This document shows, one piece after another, positions 52,461 to 61,927 of a stretch of 64,000 nucleotides of DNA (its first letter is position 1; every line of letters begins with the position of its first letter). Position numbers and translations under genes: made by a program. Source of the stretch: Bacillus sp. SM2101 (GTDB lineage: Bacteria > Bacillota > Bacilli > Bacillales > SM2101); the NCBI RefSeq assembly GCF_018588585.1, contig NZ_JAEUFG010000013.1, forward strand, positions 1 to 64,000, given 5' to 3'. The notes under the pieces are model-generated. The model saw nothing but the letters and a program-made list of their open reading frames with translations, searched no databases and was not told where the DNA came from.

Positions 52461-53285
52461 GTGTCACTTATGTGTGAGATATTGAATATACCTCGCAGTA
52501 CATATTATCAATCATTAAATAAGGTTGAATCAAAACCTGAAAAAGAAAATAGACAAATCACTGAGCGAATAACAACCATCCATAAAGAGAGTAAAGGACG
52601 TTATGGGGCTCCAAAAATTCACCATCAACTAACAGAAGAAGGAATACACATCAGTTTGAAACGTGTCCAACGTTTAATGAAAAAAGCTGATATCCACTCT
52701 ATTGTTAAAAAGATATTCCGTCCACATGGTTCGACTGAAAAAGTTGTAAATCGAGAAAACATCTTGAAAAGAGATTTTTCAACTTCATCAATTAATGAAA
52801 AGTGGGTGGCAGATATAACTTATGTGTATACGGTGAAAGACGGATGGTGCTATTTAGCATTGGTGATGGATTTACATTCGCGAAAAATTGTCGGTTATTC
52901 CTTTTCATCGGAAATGACAACAGAAGTCGTCATAACAGCTCTAGAAAACGCTTACGTAACTCAATTACCACCCGAAGGGTTAATTCTACATACTGACCTA
53001 GGTTCACAATATACAAGCAAAGCATTTACTGATCGTATTAAATCTTATGGTATAACACACTCCTTTAGTCAAAAAAGATGCCCTTATGATAACGCCTGTA
53101 TTGAATCATTCCTTGGTATATTGAAGAAAGAAGAAGTAAATCATGTTCAATATCTAGACTATAAAGCTGCCAATATCGCCATCTTTGAATTTATTGAAGC
53201 ATGGTATAACAGAAAAAGAAAGCATAGCAGCATTGCTTATAAAACACCTCAAGCAATAGAAGAATTATTCAAAGACTCTGCATAA
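52461..53285 (+). CDS. IS3-family transposase OrfB (element B)
   Basis: 274 residues with HTH_21 (KESKGRYGAPKIHHQLTEEG) and the DDE core: WVADITYVYT, ILHTDLGSQYTS, YDNACIESFLGILKKE. All catalytic residues are present. Without intact OrfA, normal transposition is doubtful. Confidence 0.9.
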   Translation: MSLMCEILNIPRSTYYQSLNKVESKPEKENRQITERITTIHKESKGRYGAPKIHHQLTEEGIHISLKRVQRLMKKADIHSIVKKIFRPHGSTEKVVNRENILKRDFSTSSINEKWVADITYVYTVKDGWCYLALVMDLHSRKIVGYSFSSEMTTEVVITALENAYVTQLPPEGLILHTDLGSQYTSKAFTDRIKSYGITHSFSQKRCPYDNACIESFLGILKKEEVNHVQYLDYKAANIAIFEFIEAWYNRKRKHSSIAYKTPQAIEELFKDSA

Positions 53286-53460
53286 AACTTAATTTTTTTG
53301 TATCCAAGATATTGACTCAAGTCCACTACTTGTTTTGCTGCTGGCATTAAGTACACCTTCATTACATTACATAGACAATTTTATAATGTTTTGAATGAAG
53401 TTTCTCAGCATAACATGTTAATTATTAGTCTAAATTAGTTTTTGTTTACATCTACAAAAG

Positions 53461-54459
53461 TTATTGACTAGACTTTTTTAAAATATTGCTATCAAGGGAT
53501 TCTATTATAGACTTGAGGTTATTCAAACTATTATTTTCACAGTGGATAAGCTTGTCAATCCTTTTCTCTATCCTATCACTCATTTTTGATAGACTATCTG
53601 TATGAAAGCCTTTCAGAAGCATATTACCCAATGATGACCAACTTTGGGATGATTCAAGCAAAAATGAAACATCATACTCAGGAATGTATTTTTTTAGTGT
53701 TCTATAAAAGTTTGTTCTTGAGTTTGACATATTGTTTATAGAGTTAAACCATACACTGAGTTCATTGTATAGTTCTTGTTTTGTGTCAAAAGTGTTGTTA
53801 ATTGTATGAACAAGGCTTTTCTTTACTTCACGCAAGCCACATATTCCTATATATCCTTTAAGATCTTTGTTCTTAACTTCCCAATTCCCTAACATCACAT
53901 TATAGTTTTCCTGTATGATTCCCAATAGTTGTTCCATCGATAACTTTTGATTACCTGGATTAACTGTTAAAGAGTAAATTTTTAGCTCTTCTTCAGGAAA
54001 GTTTATTAAGTACGACGACACACCTTTTTTTAATTCATCTTCAGTAATTTCACCGTAGTAATGATAGTAGTGGTCATAAATTTGATATTTGTCTTTAACC
54101 TTATCGTAGACTTCTATTAAATGCTGTTCATGTTCCTCTTGAAAAAAAACAGAGTACTCTAATTCAAATACATCTACGTTGACTGCTACAGAATTTTCGT
54201 TCATAAGGTGTTCATCCAAAGTTTTTAAACAATCCTTATCGTTATTGAAATTGAATGTATTAAAAGTAATGTTTTCTCCAAATTGCTCTTCTAAAGTTTT
54301 ATATTGATAATCAAGCAATATTTTATTATTGATAACATCAAAATATAAACCAGATTGAAACCATAATTCTTCTTTGTCTACCCCTTGTTGTGCTGCTAGT
54401 GATGTAATTACTAATTGAAAACAGTTTAAGGAATTGTCTTTAACTAGACGATTACTCAT
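53461..54459 (-). CDS. BtrH-like papain-fold protein
   Basis: 332 residues. A cysteine at residue 13 (NSLNCFQLVITSLA), a histidine near 113 (EEHEQHLIEVYDKVK) and a following IYDHYYHYYG segment fit the Cys-His-Asp layout of the BtrH N-terminal family. BtrH transfers an amino-acyl group from a carrier protein onto an aminoglycoside. The C-terminal 130 residues are helical. It overlaps the end of 54459-55007 and so is translated with it. A role as carrier-protein acyltransferase in the cluster is inferred. Confidence 0.65.
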   Translation of the reverse strand: MSNRLVKDNSLNCFQLVITSLAAQQGVDKEELWFQSGLYFDVINNKILLDYQYKTLEEQFGENITFNTFNFNNDKDCLKTLDEHLMNENSVAVNVDVFELEYSVFFQEEHEQHLIEVYDKVKDKYQIYDHYYHYYGEITEDELKKGVSSYLINFPEEELKIYSLTVNPGNQKLSMEQLLGIIQENYNVMLGNWEVKNKDLKGYIGICGLREVKKSLVHTINNTFDTKQELYNELSVWFNSINNMSNSRTNFYRTLKKYIPEYDVSFLLESSQSWSSLGNMLLKGFHTDSLSKMSDRIEKRIDKLIHCENNSLNNLKSIIESLDSNILKKSSQ

Positions 54460-55007
54460 TATATTGTCACCTCAATAGTTATGCAGAATATATGAATAGA
54501 TGGGTTATCTTCAAACATAAGTTTGTTCGCTCGTGCGGATTTATTAAAGTTAATGGAGTTATACCAGATGATAGGAAAGTAGATATTTTTTATTCCATGT
54601 CTTGTATGAAGATAAGGCGCTTGTATTGCAACATCTTCATTAAATTTAGGTTGAGGTTCAATAAAGTCTGTAAAACCTAGCGGTTTACTTATAACATGTG
54701 ATGTGTCCTCATAAAGATGAACATCCTCAGAGAAATCCCCATTATTAGAAGTACCCAAAAAATGTATTTTATTAATGTTATACATCTCTCCTAAATCTAT
54801 GGTTTGTCCACACATTTCTACATTGTCCCTATGATTGTTTTTAGAAAACATAAACGGTATATCTGAGTGTGTGAAGGATCTATTAAATGGAATATACTTT
54901 TGTGGAAATGAAGAAAAAGCTAAACTTAGTTCTCCTTGCTTAAACTCCTGTTCAGTAGTTACTCCCCGGTTGTTGAAGTATCTTTGTAAACTAATACATT
55001 TAAACAA
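54459..55007 (-). CDS. Beta-sandwich, lectin/fucosidase-C-like domain protein
   Basis: 182 residues of beta-rich sequence. VEMCGQTIDLGEMYNINKIH with FLGTSNNGDFSEDVHLY, and later NPSIHIFCITIEVTI, resemble the accessory beta-sandwich domain found at the C-terminus of fucosidase-like enzymes (pattern G-Q-x-I-x-L, F-L-G-x-x-x-N-G-D). There is no signal peptide. It stands alone as a single domain and is coupled to the BtrH-like gene; the partner suggests binding of a sugar-containing intermediate. TAGAGGAGGAGAAACG precedes the ATG. Confidence 0.55.
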   Translation of the reverse strand: MFKCISLQRYFNNRGVTTEQEFKQGELSLAFSSFPQKYIPFNRSFTHSDIPFMFSKNNHRDNVEMCGQTIDLGEMYNINKIHFLGTSNNGDFSEDVHLYEDTSHVISKPLGFTDFIEPQPKFNEDVAIQAPYLHTRHGIKNIYFPIIWYNSINFNKSARANKLMFEDNPSIHIFCITIEVTI

Positions 55008-55143
55008 CGTTTCTCCTCCTCTAGATTTAATACAGAATTAAGATCAGTAATTGAAGTTTTACTTCGAATGTTAAATGGATAAGGTTTATAGGGTGAAAAA
55101 ATATTGACCAAATACATACAGATATTTATGCGGTCCAAAATGT

Positions 55144-55173
55144 CTAAAAAAAGAGCCCCAAAAGGGACTAAAA
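55144..55173 (-). terminator. Terminator of the main leftward operon
   Basis: Read leftward, AG-TCCC-TTTT-GGGG-CT then CTTTTTTT. It is 280 bases past the stop of the VOC gene and 137 bases before the next gene, so it separates the two transcription units. The bases between 55174 and 55453 hold no gene. Confidence 0.7.
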
Positions 55174-55453
55174 AGTTATATTTTTATCAAATGCTGCAAT
55201 TGAAGTGCTAATAATTTTTTGTAAAGGAGACAACGAAGTCACAAATTTATTTAGTCAGGTTTGAAGACAAGCAGGGAGGTTTCAATATTGTTACAATTTT
55301 CTGATTTTTTAGGCTGTGATATATAAATGTGATGATTCTAATCTCTTTCATGAAAATCTAACAGAATGATGACTACTCTCTTCTTTACTTATTATCACTT
55401 CTATAATTATATTAAGAAAAATTATTTATATTTGATAGGGTTTTCTTGCGTTT

Positions 55454-55819
55454 CTAACTACATACCATCAATATATTTCCTTCTAGGTCTTCAAATAAGA
55501 AACCTGAAACTGACCCGGCATTACTAAAGTTATGAACTTTGACTCCTATATTTTTTAATTTATGATAAGACTCTTCAATATCTAAGCTATAAAAAGTGAA
55601 TAAAGGATGTTTGGGTCTAATTTTTTCTTTTGATCTCCAAGTTAACAAAGTTAAATTTGCACCCTCCATTTCAAGCTCAACAAACCCCTTAGCCAAATCT
55701 ATTTTTCGAATAGAAAACCCAAGGGTATTTACATACCAATTACTAGCTTTTTCAAGTTCATCAAAGTGTATAAAAGTACAACATATGTTATTTTCAAATA
55801 ATAATCCCAATATTCTCAT
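55454..55819 (-). CDS. VOC-family protein of the biosynthetic operon
   Basis: 121 residues with two beta-alpha-beta repeats (CCTFIHFDELEKASNWYVNT, GFVELEMEGANLTLLTW, FYSLDIEESYHKLKNIGV, GFLFEDLEGNILMV). It overlaps the carbamoyltransferase stop by four bases (ATGA), so they are cotranslated. VOC proteins in such clusters act as resistance (drug-binding) proteins or as oxygenases/epimerases. Confidence 0.8.
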   Translation of the reverse strand: MRILGLLFENNICCTFIHFDELEKASNWYVNTLGFSIRKIDLAKGFVELEMEGANLTLLTWRSKEKIRPKHPLFTFYSLDIEESYHKLKNIGVKVHNFSNAGSVSGFLFEDLEGNILMVCS

Positions 55820-57450
55820 TCCTTCCTATTAATGATAAAATTATCAATAATTAAATAATCTAATTTAAATTCAAGAAAGCTCTTAATCGCATCTTTAGGA
55901 GTCTCTACAATAGGTTGACCACTCTTATTAAAGGAAGTATTTAACAATATTGGTGTTTGTGTTTTTTCATAGAAACTCCTAAGAAGTCTGTAAAATTTAG
56001 GGTTAAAAAATTTGGTAACTGTTTGTAGCCTTGCGGTACCATCACAATGTAGTACAGCAGGAATTTTCTTTGTTTGATCTTTTTTTACAGGGAATACATT
56101 TAACATGTAGTAAGAATTAACACTGGTGTCCTCAAAATATTGATTCTGGTATTCGGACAGAACTGCAGGTGCAAATGGCCTAAACAATTCACGTTTTTTA
56201 ATATGAATATTTAATTTATGTCTATTAGACATGTAACGTGGGTCTGCTAGAATACTTCTATTCCCTAATGCTCTTGGTCCAATTTCGGATTTCCCTTGAA
56301 ACCATCCTATGATACATCCTTCATTTAATTTAGATGATGTAAAATTACATATATCATTTGAATATTTATAGTCTATTAGTGAACTAAATGAGTTAAGTGA
56401 TTTTAAGATTTCATTATTTGTGTACTCTTTACCCAAGAACGGAACAAATGGTGTTTTTAATGGTTCCCATTCATTCCCTAGTATTGAATAGTGCATATAA
56501 AGAGCGCTTCCAATTGCACATCCAGAATCCAAGGAGGCAGGAAAAACATAAATATTTTTAAAGGGGGTTTCTTTTAATAATTTAGAGTTAGCAACGCTGT
56601 TTAAAGCAACCCCTCCTGAAAAGCAAAGGTTAGAAGATCCAGTGTCACTATAAATTTTTTGAGCTAATTTGATTAATATTTTCTCTGTATGATATTGAAC
56701 AGCATAAGCTAAATCCGCTTTAGTTTGGAATAGTGAAGTAGAATTAGCCAGCTCTATTTTAAGAAAATTTTTCAACTTGTTTAAATCTTCTTTTGACTGA
56801 ACAAAATGACCTTCTTTATTGAACTGATAAAAATTGTTGAAAGTATTTGTATAAGTATTTCTACCATAAGAGGATAACCCCATTGTCTTACCGTCTTGCA
56901 GGAAATGGAACCCTATTCCTTCAGTAACTGCTCTGTAAAATCCACCAATAGAATTATGAGGATGAAATTCAAAGTTCTCTATGGAACTTGAGGTACCATA
57001 TTGGGAAGATAATTTACTAATATGTGTCTTTTTAGCATGATAAAGGGTTACAGTCTCATATTTGGAATTATTCTTTCCAAAAAAACTCCCACTTCCATCA
57101 GCTACCAAAATTGCTGCATCAGTAAATGGAGATGTAAAGTAAGCACTACTGGCATGTGTTAGATGATGATTTAAGAAAGTTGTTTTTCCGCTAAATTTAG
57201 CTGCATATCGCGGGTCAAGAATATCTTGTGTAACTATAAAATCTATATCATCCATGGTATATCCAGAATTTTTTAAGCAATAATTGGCGGCTTTATTTCT
57301 TGCTAATTTCATATGGGAAACATCAGGTGGAAAAAGTGAATATTTTATTCTATTTAACCTTTCTTCTTCAACTGCTGTTATAACCTTTCCATCTTCAACT
57401 AAACAAGCGGAAAAACTATGACCTGATCCACCAAGGCCTAAAATTTTCAT
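55816..57450 (-). CDS. O-carbamoyltransferase (TobZ/NodU/CmcH family)
   Basis: 544 residues from the ATG at 57450, chosen for AGGTGATAGT. The N-terminal Kae1-like domain has ILGLGGSGHSFSACLVEDG and FLNHHLTHASSAYFTSPF; the C-terminal YrdC-like domain has GWFQGKSEIGPRALGNRSIL and LLNTSFNKSGQPIV. Both domains are needed to make carbamoyl-AMP from carbamoyl phosphate and transfer it to a hydroxyl. The likely acceptor is a sugar or hydroxyl of the cluster product, after glycosylation or hydroxylation. 553 codons is normal for the family. Confidence 0.93.
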   Translation of the reverse strand: MKILGLGGSGHSFSACLVEDGKVITAVEEERLNRIKYSLFPPDVSHMKLARNKAANYCLKNSGYTMDDIDFIVTQDILDPRYAAKFSGKTTFLNHHLTHASSAYFTSPFTDAAILVADGSGSFFGKNNSKYETVTLYHAKKTHISKLSSQYGTSSSIENFEFHPHNSIGGFYRAVTEGIGFHFLQDGKTMGLSSYGRNTYTNTFNNFYQFNKEGHFVQSKEDLNKLKNFLKIELANSTSLFQTKADLAYAVQYHTEKILIKLAQKIYSDTGSSNLCFSGGVALNSVANSKLLKETPFKNIYVFPASLDSGCAIGSALYMHYSILGNEWEPLKTPFVPFLGKEYTNNEILKSLNSFSSLIDYKYSNDICNFTSSKLNEGCIIGWFQGKSEIGPRALGNRSILADPRYMSNRHKLNIHIKKRELFRPFAPAVLSEYQNQYFEDTSVNSYYMLNVFPVKKDQTKKIPAVLHCDGTARLQTVTKFFNPKFYRLLRSFYEKTQTPILLNTSFNKSGQPIVETPKDAIKSFLEFKLDYLIIDNFIINRKE

Positions 57451-57458
57451 ACTATCAC

Positions 57459-58604
57459 CTACCATCTGTTTTTCCATGGAAGGATTCCAACAAAATCTTT
57501 TGCAAGAAGTTCATATGCTATGTCTCTTTGTGGTGGATGGAACTGTCCAGCTATTACATCCTTATATAGTTCAGATAAATAATTCTTTTTTGACAAAGAT
57601 TTAACTCCAACTATTTTTAAACCAGTATCAACAATTTCTTTTGCAGATTGTGTTGAGTATTCTTTAGTAATAAGACTAATTTTCTTTATTTCTTTTTTAG
57701 ATTCATAACTTATCGGCGTATCCATGACTGATTGAAGAGCTTCACACAATTGAATAATTTGAGAGTAACTTGTTTCTAGTTTTATTATCATTTCAGCAAT
57801 ACTATATTGAGATCCAGGGAAGAAGGCAAGCGGTTTGTCAAAATGTGGGACTTTATGTTTAACTGTATGATTCTTTATATACTCTGTAGCACTTTTGGCG
57901 ATACCGTAATATACAGATGAAATGCTTAATCTGAAAAGGTAACCAAATAAATCAGTTTGGGATATAGATGTGCTAGGCATTAATAATACATCTTCACTTG
58001 AAACAAATACATTATTTAGCTCAACACTATTACTTTCAGTATGTTCCATTGAAATGGAATCCCAGTTTTTCTTAATATTAATACCCTGAGTATTTTTATT
58101 AACAATTACTACTATTATTCCATGATCCTTTTCTTGATAGTTTTCTATTCTACAATACATGGGTAAATATGTAACAAGTGGTTCCATTGAAATAAAATTT
58201 TTAACACCGTTTAATATATACCCACCCTTAACAGGTGAGGCTATAATGTTAAAATCTTTTTCTCTTAATTTATCTGGTGAAACAAAATAAAGCCCCGGTT
58301 CATTAAGGGAAGCTAATAGACTTCCCTCATTCAAAACGGAATTAATATATTTGTTTACTTTCTTTCTGTCAGGTAAAAGAAGCTTTAATCCCCATAAAGT
58401 ATATAAGTGCATGGCAAAGGATAATGCAGTGTGGTGGCATATGCTTGATAGATTACTTATAAATACGAAGTAATCCTTTGGCGTCAGACCTTCTTCTAAG
58501 GTTAGCAAATGGTACTCCTCATTGATTAAGTAATCAATTTTTCCTTGTATGTCCTCAACATTAAAATCTCTTAATTTCATTTCAATTTCCTCATAACTCT
58601 TCAT
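57459..58604 (-). CDS. Acyl-CoA/acyl-ACP dehydrogenase-like flavoprotein
   Basis: 381 residues, the family length. N-terminal helices (LREKDFNIIASPV region), a central beta domain (GYILNGVKNFISMEPLVTYL, EHTESNSVELNNVFVSSEDV) and C-terminal helical domain (RLSISSVYYGIAKSATEYIK). FAD-dependent alpha-beta desaturation of an acyl thioester; with two free carrier proteins in the operon the substrate is probably carrier-bound. The ATG at 58604 is preferred. The overlap with the preceding gene couples the two. Confidence 0.85.
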   Translation of the reverse strand: MKSYEEIEMKLRDFNVEDIQGKIDYLINEEYHLLTLEEGLTPKDYFVFISNLSSICHHTALSFAMHLYTLWGLKLLLPDRKKVNKYINSVLNEGSLLASLNEPGLYFVSPDKLREKDFNIIASPVKGGYILNGVKNFISMEPLVTYLPMYCRIENYQEKDHGIIVVIVNKNTQGINIKKNWDSISMEHTESNSVELNNVFVSSEDVLLMPSTSISQTDLFGYLFRLSISSVYYGIAKSATEYIKNHTVKHKVPHFDKPLAFFPGSQYSIAEMIIKLETSYSQIIQLCEALQSVMDTPISYESKKEIKKISLITKEYSTQSAKEIVDTGLKIVGVKSLSKKNYLSELYKDVIAGQFHPPQRDIAYELLAKDFVGILPWKNRW

Positions 58605-58617
58605 TATTAAACCCCAT

Positions 58618-59451
58618 TTAGTATATCTTTTCACCTTGTTTCATTTTCTCTTCAGGTAAAAGTAAGTTTCGGATAAGACCATGATCTTTATTAACTTTTT
58701 TAGGGATAATATTTCCTTCCCTATCATAGAGGTTGTTAAAATTAGCAAAAACTTTTTTTACATCTTTTGTTGTGAAATGTATAGCAAAAGACCTTCGAAA
58801 TCGATTTATGGTATCGTTAGAACTGGAACCATGTATAGTATTTCCATCAAATACAACTACATCACCCGGTTGTGTTTTAATACATACTTCATTCATTTCT
58901 TCAGAAAGGTTTGTATTAGCATTATTAACTTGTGTGGATAAAATTCCATATGGATGTTCAGCTTTAAGGTTAATTGACAACAAACCATACTGATGGGACT
59001 TTGGGAGAAAACAAAGACTACCGTTTTCTTGGTCACTTTCATCTAAGCTTATCCATAGTGCTACATTTTTATCTGGTATACACCCATTATCTATATTGTC
59101 TTGATGATATGGCAATGCCTTGGTTTTCGGTCCTTTGAAAAAACAAGTTGTACCAATAACTAAAGGTTCATGTCCTAATAGTTCTTTGGCTATTTCAAAG
59201 TTACGATGGTCCAACATAAATTTTCTCACTGTTTCATCTTGGTTCTGCATTTCATGCATTGTTGGGAAGAGGCTTTCGATAGGTAGACTTTTGTCCTGTA
59301 TAATTTCCTTATCTTTGAGTTTTTTTAACCATAATTTTCTGTAAACTTGTTTTATTTCTTCAACTTCTTCAGGGTTATAAACACCTTTAATAACGAAGTA
59401 ACCTTGTTGATTAAAAAAAGATAATTCTTCTTTTGATAGAAATGTACTCAT
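58618..59451 (-). CDS. Phytanoyl-CoA dioxygenase-like (PhyH) oxygenase
   Basis: 277 residues. Fe(II)/2-oxoglutarate motifs: LPYHQDNIDNG (H-x-D) near residue 120, distal GNTIHGSSSND (His), and the RRSFAIHF arginine. GSLCFLPKSHQYG is typical of PhyH. Such enzymes hydroxylate or halogenate; here hydroxylation of the acyl or amino-acyl unit would create the site for glycosyl or carbamoyl transfer. AGGAGGCGGAATT precedes the ATG. Confidence 0.88.
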   Translation of the reverse strand: MSTFLSKEELSFFNQQGYFVIKGVYNPEEVEEIKQVYRKLWLKKLKDKEIIQDKSLPIESLFPTMHEMQNQDETVRKFMLDHRNFEIAKELLGHEPLVIGTTCFFKGPKTKALPYHQDNIDNGCIPDKNVALWISLDESDQENGSLCFLPKSHQYGLLSINLKAEHPYGILSTQVNNANTNLSEEMNEVCIKTQPGDVVVFDGNTIHGSSSNDTINRFRRSFAIHFTTKDVKKVFANFNNLYDREGNIIPKKVNKDHGLIRNLLLPEEKMKQGEKIY

Positions 59452-59463
59452 AATTCCGCCTCC

Positions 59464-59697
59464 TCATTTAGAAGACAATAATTTAGATAGATAATCATAT
59501 GCATCACTTAAAGTGTTAACATCATCAAGATTTAAGTTATCATCCAAAATATCGATATTATATTCCATTTCAAACTCAATCAATAGCTCTATTACACTTG
59601 TTGAATCCATATCTAGTTCTTCAAATGTGCTTTCAAACTTCACATTTTCTTTATCTATAATGCCTTCTACTATATTTAGAAACTTTGCTTTATCCAA
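59464..59697 (-). CDS. Free-standing acyl/peptidyl carrier protein 1
   Basis: 77 residues, acidic four-helix carrier. LDMDSTSVIELLIEFEMEY contains the D-S attachment site at about residue 31, where phosphopantetheine would be added. It abuts the glycosyltransferase stop with no gap and is 12 bases before the oxygenase. It probably carries the unit modified by the neighbouring dehydrogenase and oxygenase. Confidence 0.85.
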   Translation of the reverse strand: MDKAKFLNIVEGIIDKENVKFESTFEELDMDSTSVIELLIEFEMEYNIDILDDNLNLDDVNTLSDAYDYLSKLLSSK

Positions 59698-60831
59698 TTA
59701 TTTCACCTCAGTTAGAAATTTTTGTATGAGTTCAACACTTTTCTGCCTTGGATTATAAGATAAAATTTTCTGTTGTAACTCTCTTGAATTTATAATGCAT
59801 TGATTTAATCTACTTACCTTATATAGAAGTTCTTCTTTATTAATTTTTTCAGCTGATAATGTTTCAGATATGCCTAATTGGTTACATATACTTGCAAGTT
59901 TTTCGTGATCGTCACCTAATGGAATAATTAACATCGGCTTCCCATGCTTTATCACGTTTTGAAGAGTACCACATCCACCATGGGTAATAACATAATCAAC
60001 TTGAGGTAAAAGTTCATCATGAATAGGAGCATCTTGAACCCATTTTACATTGATGGGAAGATCATCTCCCCACCACTCTTTTGAGTCAGATATGATCACT
60101 TCAAACATCGTTTGATTACCATAAGTATTAATTACTGTTTCAATGTATCGATTCATAATTTCTCTATATTCAATCCTTGGTATAGATGAGGTACAGACTA
60201 GTATTTTTATTTTTTGAGAGTAAAGTCGACCTGAATTTTTTCTTTCCAGCTGATGATTAAGGTTACCAACTAGAATTGTATTAGGAGGTAATTTAATCTC
60301 TTCATTTAAAAGTTCAGGGTATACAAATACTAAATGCCTGTAAGGTGAGATTCCTGCAAGGTCGCCTCTAGAGCGTATTGTTTCTGATGGTAAAGCAGGT
60401 AGATTTAAATATTGTCGAAGTTTATTTAAATTTTTTTGATAATCAAGCTGAAGACGACGATTCACTAATGCGCTTCCTGGCATTAACTCAACAGGAAGTG
60501 GGATGGTAGTTTGGAAACTTATCCATGGGATTTTTTTTATTTCAGCAATATATGCTGGAGAGGGTTGAGTAGAGTCACAAATAAAGAGGTCAAAATCATG
60601 GTTTTTAATTTGCTCTAGGATCTCATTGGAGAATTCTTCTAAATACAGGTTAGGTATCTTATCCCACCCTATTGGAATAAATCCAAGTCCTGTACCTTCT
60701 AACAATTTTTTATTTTGTTTGTTCCCAAGCAAAGTAACTTTATGCCCAATGTCTTGTAGTGCTATGCCAATCTCTCTTGCTGGTATAAAATGCCCGAGTA
60801 ACCTCTGGCTACTTATTAATATGTTTCCCAT
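59698..60831 (-). CDS. Family 1 (MGT/UGT-like) glycosyltransferase
   Basis: 377 residues with the GT-B fold. The C-terminal nucleotide-sugar signature VDYVITHGGCGTLQNVIKHG with PMLIIPLGDDH near residues 275-310 is clear; the N-terminal domain starts ILISSQRLLGHFIPAREIG. Enzymes of this class glycosylate antibiotics and lipids from NDP-sugars. Together with the RmlA-like gene it suggests a deoxysugar or hexose on the product. It may also inactivate the product as self-resistance. Confidence 0.9.
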   Translation of the reverse strand: MGNILISSQRLLGHFIPAREIGIALQDIGHKVTLLGNKQNKKLLEGTGLGFIPIGWDKIPNLYLEEFSNEILEQIKNHDFDLFICDSTQPSPAYIAEIKKIPWISFQTTIPLPVELMPGSALVNRRLQLDYQKNLNKLRQYLNLPALPSETIRSRGDLAGISPYRHLVFVYPELLNEEIKLPPNTILVGNLNHQLERKNSGRLYSQKIKILVCTSSIPRIEYREIMNRYIETVINTYGNQTMFEVIISDSKEWWGDDLPINVKWVQDAPIHDELLPQVDYVITHGGCGTLQNVIKHGKPMLIIPLGDDHEKLASICNQLGISETLSAEKINKEELLYKVSRLNQCIINSRELQQKILSYNPRQKSVELIQKFLTEVK

Positions 60832-60856
60832 TTTAAACCCTACCTAATAAAGTATT

Positions 60857-61927
60857 TTAAACAAGGTGAGGAAGAAACTCTCCATCTTTCATAACTAAAT
60901 TATTATCAAAGTACATTCTTCCCCTACCGTCCTTTTTTAACATCGATAAAACCAAATCCATGTGAACAGTTGAATTGTTAAAATTATATGAGGTTTTATA
61001 GGATTGCCCTAGAGCAAGATGAACGCTCCCCTTCATTTTTTCATCGTAAGCTGATGTGAAAATAGGTCTATTAATATGAGGATTTAGTCCAATTCCAAAC
61101 TCACCAAAATATTTAGCCCCTTCATCTGAATCTAATATATCCTTAAGTTTTGTATTATTGCTTGAATCAAATGAAATTAGTTCACCTTTTTCATACTCTA
61201 ATTTTACATAATCAAAGGTAACACCAAAAGAATGAAAAGGAACATTGAATGTAATATACCCATTAACTGAATCTAATACAGGTGCGATGAATACCTCACC
61301 ACCAGGTAAATTATGTGTACCATCACATATGGTAGGATTAATACCTTTTATCGAAAATTTTAAATTCGTATTGTGTGTAATTATAGAAACTTCATTCGTA
61401 CTTTTTAATAAGTCCATTAGCCACTTAGCTTCTCTCTTAAACTCCTCATAATTAAACATTAGAACCGAATGTCTGAACAAAGTATTTAATTTATTTGTTG
61501 ACTGTTTACTTAATTGGGATAAGGCTTTTGATGGGGGATTCAACAGAATCCATTTATTGGTCTCTTGGGCAAAATTCATGAGGGGTTCATAAAAAAATTT
61601 ATAAAAGGCTTTGAGATTAACTTGGTTAACGGTATTCATTTCAAAAAGATTTGAGTCTTGAGTTACTCCAATAAATCCATTTACATGCCGAATGATTTTT
61701 GCCTCATATTTAAACATATTTCTATAAAATGAGGAATCACCTGAATTAATAAGCGCTGTCCATTCACTCAGTTTAATTTCCTTAATATAGGCATGGGCAC
61801 CTACTTGTCGGATACTCGACAACAGATTTGTTAATAATGGAGTTTCACCAAGACAAAAAACATAAATCTTATCTGCTTTTTTCACTTTCAATGATCTATG
61901 AATTACCGAGTGTGCAATGTCCTTCAT
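60857..61927 (-). CDS. M29-family aminopeptidase-like protein
   Basis: 356 residues. DGTHNLPGGEVFIAPVLDS contains the P-x-G-E metal site; later FGEFGIGLNPHI with KGSVHLALGQSY and HMDLVL supply the other metal ligands, as in thermophilic aminopeptidase T/AmpS. It overlaps the next gene by four bases (ATGA). In this operon it could remove an N-terminal amino acid used as a protecting group, as seen in some amino-acyl carrier pathways; that role is inference. Confidence 0.82.
   Translation of the reverse strand: MKDIAHSVIHRSLKVKKADKIYVFCLGETPLLTNLLSSIRQVGAHAYIKEIKLSEWTALINSGDSSFYRNMFKYEAKIIRHVNGFIGVTQDSNLFEMNTVNQVNLKAFYKFFYEPLMNFAQETNKWILLNPPSKALSQLSKQSTNKLNTLFRHSVLMFNYEEFKREAKWLMDLLKSTNEVSIITHNTNLKFSIKGINPTICDGTHNLPGGEVFIAPVLDSVNGYITFNVPFHSFGVTFDYVKLEYEKGELISFDSSNNTKLKDILDSDEGAKYFGEFGIGLNPHINRPIFTSAYDEKMKGSVHLALGQSYKTSYNFNNSTVHMDLVLSMLKKDGRGRMYFDNNLVMKDGEFLPHLV

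Larger units (their letters stand above)
52087..53325 (+). mobile_element. IS3-family insertion sequence (element B)
   Basis: 1239 bp with TGGA...TCCA ends, inverted repeats of about 39 bp sharing GGACACAAAAA / TTTTTTTGTATCC, and a 4-bp direct repeat CTAC at 52083-52086 and 53326-53329. It is not closely related to element A. OrfA carries a frameshift, so the copy may be inactive. Confidence 0.82.
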
